DNA from: an uncultured Collinsella sp.
Lineage (GTDB): Bacteria; Actinomycetota; Coriobacteriia; Coriobacteriales; Coriobacteriaceae
Direction: 5' to 3'
Length of the DNA stretch: 64,000 nt
Assembly: GCA_958349325.1 (NCBI GenBank)
Contig: CATWCP010000002.1
Coordinates: 51,371-115,370 of the forward strand
How positions within the stretch are numbered: the stretch's first letter is position 1; each line of letters begins with the position of its first letter. The notes beneath the pieces were generated by a model. That model did no database searches and was not told where the DNA came from. It was given only the letters and a program-made list of their open reading frames with translations. A program made the position numbers and the translations under genes. Positions 59,910 to 64,000 of the stretch are shown here, piece by piece.

Positions 59910-61427
59910 TTACACCAATTCGTGCATGAGATCACGGTTGCGTGCATACAATTCGTCGAAGATATGACGGCGCGACGCATATAACTCGTGGGCAGCCATA
60001 TCGGGCACGATTGTTTGCGCAACGCCAAGGACTTGGGCGAGCTCATCCCATGATGCATAGGCACCACCTGCGAGAGCTGCCATGATGGCATCACCGAAGC
60101 ATGCGCCCACCGTAACCTTGGCAACCGAGACCTCGCGCCCGCATACGTCGGCGATAGCCTGCATCCAAACTGGATTCTTGGTTCCACCTCCGACAAGCAT
60201 AATGCGCTCAATTGGCAGTCCATGCTCTCGCTCGATAATGTCGACATGGGATGCAACGGTATACGCGACGCCTTCCAAGGCGGCGCGAACCATATGGGAT
60301 CGCGTATGCCTTCCGGTCAGTCCAAAGAAGACGCCACGCGCCTCGGGATCGTTGAGCGGAGTACGCTCCCCCGCAAAGTACGGCAGGCACAGGAGCCCAT
60401 CGGCACCCGACGCCACATCGGCGGCATCATGCGCCATAACCGAATATGCATCAGGGCCACCGTGGCCCTCGGCCTCTACGGCGTCGCGATACAGCTCTTG
60501 GCGCAGCCACGATGTGAGCGCACCCGCCGTATTGGTCCCCGCGCAGATCCCGTAAGTTCCGGGAATGATAAACGTTCCCGGCCACAGGCGGGCATCATCG
60601 ACCATATAATCAGCTAGGTAGATGAAATACGCCGTGCTCCCCAACTGAACCATCATATCGCCGGGACGGAATACACCCGTCGAAATGGCCTCGGCACCAG
60701 AGTCACCCGTTCCCACTAAGACAGGTGTCCCCGCCGCGAGCCCCGTCGCCTCAGCCGCACGCTGCGTAATCACCCCGGCAATATCGGTAGCCGACATTAC
60801 CTCCGCCATCTGGTCAGGCCGGCAGAAACGAGCACATTCCCGAGCATCAACCTTCCAAGTGTAGCGGTCATATAGGGGAAGAAAATCCTCCGCCAAATAA
60901 CGGTCCACCGTAAAACGCCCCGTCAACTTTGCGCATAGAAACGATGACGCCGTCAGGAACTTCGCGGCACGTTCGTGCACCTCGGGCATATTCTCCTTAA
61001 ACCACAAGATCTTGGGAGCAATATCTGACGAACAGGGATCGTGCCCGAAAAGCTCGCGTGCGCGGTCTGACCCATATTCGGAAAGAAGCTCGTCAATCTG
61101 CGGCTTCGAACGTGCATCGACTCCATACAAAATCGCGGGTGCCAGCGCGTTGCACTCGGTATCGACCGGCACACAGTCGCAACCCAATGCGGAAAGGCCC
61201 ACGCATCCGATCTGCGCCGCGTTAACCCCCGATTGCATCACCAGCTCGCGCGACAAGCGGCAAAAATCGCCCCACCAAACTGCCTCCGCATCATGCTGGT
61301 ACCATCCATCACACGGGTTGTCCGTCTCGTGTCCACAAGAGGCTTGGCAAACGATATTGCATCGATCATCGATTAAAACGCCTTTAGAGGCGCTTGTCCC
61401 AATATCAATACCCAGATAGAGCGCCAT
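59910..61427 (-). CDS. FGGY-family carbohydrate kinase
   Basis: This 505-residue sugar kinase of the FGGY family is closest in appearance to xylulokinase. The N-terminal phosphate motif is GIDIGTSASKGVLID, the catalytic Asp lies in GTGDSGAEA, and GERTP and the C-terminal GGGTKNPVWMQAIADV follow. The sugar is not determined by sequence alone. It is the last gene of a five-gene minus-strand run and probably phosphorylates the pathway substrate or intermediate. Confidence 0.85.
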   Translation of the reverse strand: MALYLGIDIGTSASKGVLIDDRCNIVCQASCGHETDNPCDGWYQHDAEAVWWGDFCRLSRELVMQSGVNAAQIGCVGLSALGCDCVPVDTECNALAPAILYGVDARSKPQIDELLSEYGSDRARELFGHDPCSSDIAPKILWFKENMPEVHERAAKFLTASSFLCAKLTGRFTVDRYLAEDFLPLYDRYTWKVDARECARFCRPDQMAEVMSATDIAGVITQRAAEATGLAAGTPVLVGTGDSGAEAISTGVFRPGDMMVQLGSTAYFIYLADYMVDDARLWPGTFIIPGTYGICAGTNTAGALTSWLRQELYRDAVEAEGHGGPDAYSVMAHDAADVASGADGLLCLPYFAGERTPLNDPEARGVFFGLTGRHTRSHMVRAALEGVAYTVASHVDIIEREHGLPIERIMLVGGGTKNPVWMQAIADVCGREVSVAKVTVGACFGDAIMAALAGGAYASWDELAQVLGVAQTIVPDMAAHELYASRRHIFDELYARNRDLMHELV

Positions 61428-61433
61428 AGGTGC

Positions 61434-62243
61434 CTACTCCCCTCGCGCCGTACGAGCGGCAGCCATAAAACGAGCTACCCGCTCAACATCGACCGGGGCA
61501 TCCAGCTTTCCGTCGCGCTTTAAGCACGTGCCGACAAACGCACCATCGTAGTGAGCAAATACGTCAGCCACGGTATTTTCGCGACAACCGGTGCCACATA
61601 CCACGGGTACTTCGCCAACACGCTCGCGGACTTCATCGGCAAGCTCGCCCGAAGCGCCACGACCGGCAGCCGAACCGCCGATGACCATTGCATCCGGAAG
61701 GCAATTAAAGAGAAGTGAATCAGCAATGTCCGCAGTCGTGCGGTCGTTGAGATAAACCTCCCCCTCGCTCGTGATGAAGTGAAAAAGCTTGAGGTCGTCC
61801 AAGCGCAGCGCCGCCTTGCGACGCATGGTGTGAGCGAAATCTCGGTTAATCAGCCCAAGATCACCGGCCCAGGCACCGCAAAAATTGCAGCGTGTGAACT
61901 GCGCGTCGACGGCAGCGCACAGCTCGATTGTGGCATCACCATCGTAAATAGCCTCAGCTCCCCAAGGGGTCGACAGATCATGGGATAGAGCCCCGATTAC
62001 ATAGCCCATCGATGCAAGGGTTGAGGGAGAAACGTGCTGCTCATAGGGCATCGAGAGCTCATTGGTAATCAAAATGCCATCGACACCGCCCTGCTGCAAC
62101 GCCTCGAGATCGCGCTTGGCAGCTTCCACGACCTGCGACACGCTTCCGCCCGGGTAATACAGTGGATCGCCCGGCAGAGGACGCAGGTGCAGCATTCCGA
62201 TAACCGGCTTTTCGGTCTTGAACATCGAGGTTAGAAACGACAT
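61434..62243 (-). CDS. BtpA/SgcQ-family protein
   Basis: This 269-residue TIM-barrel protein of the BtpA family includes SgcQ, found in sugar-catabolism operons. MLHLRPLPGDPLY is at the N-terminus, GILITNE and GGSAAGRGASGEL in the middle, and CGTGCRENTVADV at the phosphate-binding end. The reaction is not established, but its relatives resemble phosphoribosyl isomerases. It lies between kinases, a YjbQ protein and an amidohydrolase. ATG 62243 has AAGGAG 7 bases upstream. Confidence 0.8.
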   Translation of the reverse strand: MSFLTSMFKTEKPVIGMLHLRPLPGDPLYYPGGSVSQVVEAAKRDLEALQQGGVDGILITNELSMPYEQHVSPSTLASMGYVIGALSHDLSTPWGAEAIYDGDATIELCAAVDAQFTRCNFCGAWAGDLGLINRDFAHTMRRKAALRLDDLKLFHFITSEGEVYLNDRTTADIADSLLFNCLPDAMVIGGSAAGRGASGELADEVRERVGEVPVVCGTGCRENTVADVFAHYDGAFVGTCLKRDGKLDAPVDVERVARFMAAARTARGE

Positions 62244-62276
62244 AACGTGCTCCTTCATAGAGTTATTGCAGGGACG

Positions 62277-62705
62277 TTACTCCCCCAGCACCTCGACGTA
62301 CACTTTTCGCTTCTGCGGACCGTCAAACTCCGCAAGATAGATGTTCTGGGCACTTCCGCACACGATGTGGCCATCTTGGACGGGAAAGAAGCAACTGTTT
62401 CCACAAATCATGCTCTTGATATGCCCACAGGAGTTGTTGCCGGTGGCTCCATAGCTCGGCAGGAAGTGTGCATGCGCATAGGGGGCATCGAGTGGGGCGA
62501 TGCGATCAAGCGTCTCCATAAGATCCGTCTCCACGCAGGGCAGCCCCTCGTTTACCACGATTCCACAGGTCGTATGCGACAAAATAATCGCTGCCAAGCC
62601 ATTGGTCACCGAGCTGCGTTCGATGGCGGCGTGCACGTCCTCGGTAATATCGATGAACTGGTCCGGAGCAGTCGATAGATAGCTCAATGTCTCGAGCGTC
62701 ACCAT
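62277..62705 (-). CDS. YjbQ/UPF0047 family protein
   Basis: This 142-residue protein of the UPF0047 family has the Asn/His/Gly metal or phosphate site spread over SHTTCGIVVNEG, YAHAHFLPSYGA and GNSCFFPVQDG. Members have been linked to thiamine phosphate synthase activity, but their role is unsettled. The start (ATG 62705, with GGGG upstream) is 2 bases after the amidohydrolase stop; a GTG at 62711 would overlap it. Confidence 0.8.
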   Translation of the reverse strand: MVTLETLSYLSTAPDQFIDITEDVHAAIERSSVTNGLAAIILSHTTCGIVVNEGLPCVETDLMETLDRIAPLDAPYAHAHFLPSYGATGNNSCGHIKSMICGNSCFFPVQDGHIVCGSAQNIYLAEFDGPQKRKVYVEVLGE

Positions 62706-62707
62706 GT

Positions 62708-63568
62708 TCACTCATCCCCTTCAAGAAAACGCAGGGCATTACCCCAGTAGAGCCTTTCTCGCGCATCATCGCGCATGGGCACGGTATCGAGCGCCCGCTT
62801 GAGTTTGAATGCACGGAAGCGCGGCGTATTGCTGGCGAACATCACTTGGTGCGATAGCGCGCGCTCATACCACAGCGGCCCCATATCGACCGTGAAAAGA
62901 CGCTGCATCATCTCCTCGGGCGAATCGATGTAAGTGATAGAGGTGTCCGTGTAGCAGTTGGGATACTTGAGCAGCATCGCCACGGTCTCGCGCACCCAGG
63001 GCCAGCCAAAGTGGGCCAAACTAAAGCGCACATTTGGATGCGTTGCGATTGTGTGCTCAAATGCAAGCGGGTTACTGCGCGAGAGCTCTGCGCCAGGCTC
63101 CCAAGACATACCGGCATGGAAAACCACCGACTTGTTATAGCGCTCGCACAGCTCGTAAAGCGGCTCGGCCACAGCATCATCGGGGGCAAAACCCTGCTTT
63201 GCAGGATGCAGGCAAAGCCCCTTTGCCCCCAACTCGGTAAAGGCGCGCTCCAGTTCGTCTGCGGCACCGCTCACCTGCGGGTCTACGCTCGCAAATCCCC
63301 ACAGACGATCGGGATGCGCGGCAACCAGCATGGCAATCTGGTCATTAGTGCCAAAGTGCCCTCCGCATGCCGTGGTTACATCGAGCGGCATGAGCACGCT
63401 CTTCTGCACGTCACAGACGTCCATCTCGACTTGAAGCTCATCCCAATCCATGGGGCCCATATGCCCCATACCAAATTCTCGTGACCAAAAACCGAATCCA
63501 TCAGGCTCATCACCCGGCGTACAGATCTCGCCGTAGAGCATAGGATGGACCAACATGTCGATAACCAT
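62708..63568 (-). CDS. Amidohydrolase-family protein
   Basis: This 286-residue amidohydrolase-2 type TIM barrel lacks the N-terminal HxH zinc pair of many members (MVIDMLVHPML starts it). It has GFASVDPQ, GLCLHPAKQGF, VVFHAGMSWEPGAELSRSNP and FSLAHFGWPW, typical of decarboxylase or lactonase relatives. The substrate is probably a carboxylated sugar acid or pyrone. The start was chosen at 63568 because AAAGGAG is 7 bases upstream. Confidence 0.78.
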   Translation of the reverse strand: MVIDMLVHPMLYGEICTPGDEPDGFGFWSREFGMGHMGPMDWDELQVEMDVCDVQKSVLMPLDVTTACGGHFGTNDQIAMLVAAHPDRLWGFASVDPQVSGAADELERAFTELGAKGLCLHPAKQGFAPDDAVAEPLYELCERYNKSVVFHAGMSWEPGAELSRSNPLAFEHTIATHPNVRFSLAHFGWPWVRETVAMLLKYPNCYTDTSITYIDSPEEMMQRLFTVDMGPLWYERALSHQVMFASNTPRFRAFKLKRALDTVPMRDDARERLYWGNALRFLEGDE

Positions 63569-63595
63569 TTCATACTCCTTTCCAGGCATTTGACC

Positions 63596-64000
63596 CTAGT
63601 ACGGCTCAAACGAACCAATCACTCGGGACGACAGCTCAGCGCCCGCCTTCATACACGCCGGAATATCAAGGCCATCGATCACGCCCTTGGTAAACCCGGC
63701 AATATACGAGTCGCCGGCACCCACGGTATTAACGACCTTCTCCGCCGGTACGATCCCGCACTCATAGAAGCGCTCACCGTCATAGGCAATGCTCCCCTTC
63801 TCGCCAAGCGTGGCAACCGCAACGCGCGGTCCCAATTCCTGCACGTGGCGTACCCAGTCCCGCAGCTCCGGAGTGTCCTCTTCAAACGACATGAACGCAT
63901 AGTCTACGTAAGGAAAATGAGCCTCGCATGCATATTCGGGATCCTGGGGACCTCGGACAAAATCTCGGACCCAATTTGGGTCCAGGAGGGAGTCCGATGT
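63596..64000 (-). CDS. PfkB-family sugar kinase, 5' end beyond window
   Basis: This is the C-terminal 134 residues of a PfkB/ribokinase-family kinase whose frame stays open to the edge of the window. The signature NTVGAGDSYIAGF includes the catalytic Asp, with VVNTVGAGD near the end. The N-terminal part is missing. It is first (5'-most in the visible part) in the five-gene cluster and phosphorylates a sugar or sugar-like compound. Confidence 0.8.
   Translation of the reverse strand, partial: TSDSLLDPNWVRDFVRGPQDPEYACEAHFPYVDYAFMSFEEDTPELRDWVRHVQELGPRVAVATLGEKGSIAYDGERFYECGIVPAEKVVNTVGAGDSYIAGFTKGVIDGLDIPACMKAGAELSSRVIGSFEPY

Noticed and set aside
1..64000. tRNA, rRNA, CRISPR arrays, transposases, prophage genes
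   Set aside because: I looked for T-loop motifs, regularly spaced repeats, and integrase or transposase motifs and found none that hold up.

Overview
The window looks like a chromosomal segment of a GC-rich, fermentative, anaerobic gut actinobacterium of the class Coriobacteriia, most likely Collinsella. This is inferred from the gene set (arginine deiminase fermentation, Pta-AckA, L-lactate dehydrogenase, ECF transport, lysine riboswitch) and from the style of the intergenic repeats. I could not run a database search. Most of the 64 kb is ordinary core genome. No tRNA, rRNA, CRISPR array, transposase or prophage gene was seen.

Layout. 1-553: non-coding, packed with hairpin repeats and one copy of a structured RNA-like element. 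554-7611 (minus): arginine catabolism, read as arcA2, aminotransferase, arcA1, arcB, YfcC-type transporter; the two arcA genes are identical copies. 8166-14331 (plus): ppk1, RNA m5U methyltransferase, DJ-1 family, Maf, P1 peptidase. 14344-14674: two nested-hairpin elements facing each other. 14708-16934 (minus): glycosyltransferase and UDP-galactopyranose mutase. 17166-20765: pta facing two acetate kinase paralogues. 20913-25076 (minus): HIT protein, xseB, xseA, YugP-type protease, rnd. 25175-28302 (plus): lipid kinase, a 30-residue membrane peptide, C69 dipeptidase. 28499-31885 (plus): a Trp leader peptide with attenuator, then a complete ECF transporter with a TrpP-like S component. 32011-34098 (minus): aspartate/glutamate-type racemase and D-Asp-ligase-like ATP-grasp enzyme. 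34331-36331 (plus): MOSC protein and a secreted coiled-coil protein. 36370-39858 (minus): Ser/Thr kinase, HTH protein, small membrane proteins, HigBA. 39961-45329: M20 hydrolase opposite a lysine-riboswitch operon, lysA-dapA (fused), dapB, dapH. 45574-52391 (minus): nucleoid-associated protein, DUF2974 hydrolase, ldh, aminotransferase, nadE. 52595-54996 (plus): two unrecognised low-complexity proteins. 55218-58056 (minus): ettA, sdpI, sdpR. 58236-59830 (plus): tcdA and tatD. 59910-64000 (minus): a carbohydrate-type cluster (FGGY kinase, BtpA, YjbQ, amidohydrolase, PfkB kinase) running off the window.

How the genes connect. Arginine deiminase and ornithine carbamoyltransferase would yield ornithine and carbamoyl phosphate, but carbamate kinase is not in the window. 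Pta and AckA make ATP and acetate, and Ldh reoxidises NADH. LysA-DapA, DapB, DapH, the M20 hydrolase and possibly the aminotransferase at 49130 cover much of the acetylated diaminopimelate route to lysine.

Most worth a second look: (i) three copies of a ~148-nt element with three covarying stems and fixed loops; (ii) a second nested-hairpin family with its own conserved loops; (iii) a WWW leader peptide and attenuator in front of an ECF transporter; (iv) a LysA-DapA fusion that keeps an internal ribosome binding site for DapA; (v) a second acetate kinase changed at two usually invariant active-site positions; (vi) the uncharacterised kinase/BtpA/YjbQ cluster.
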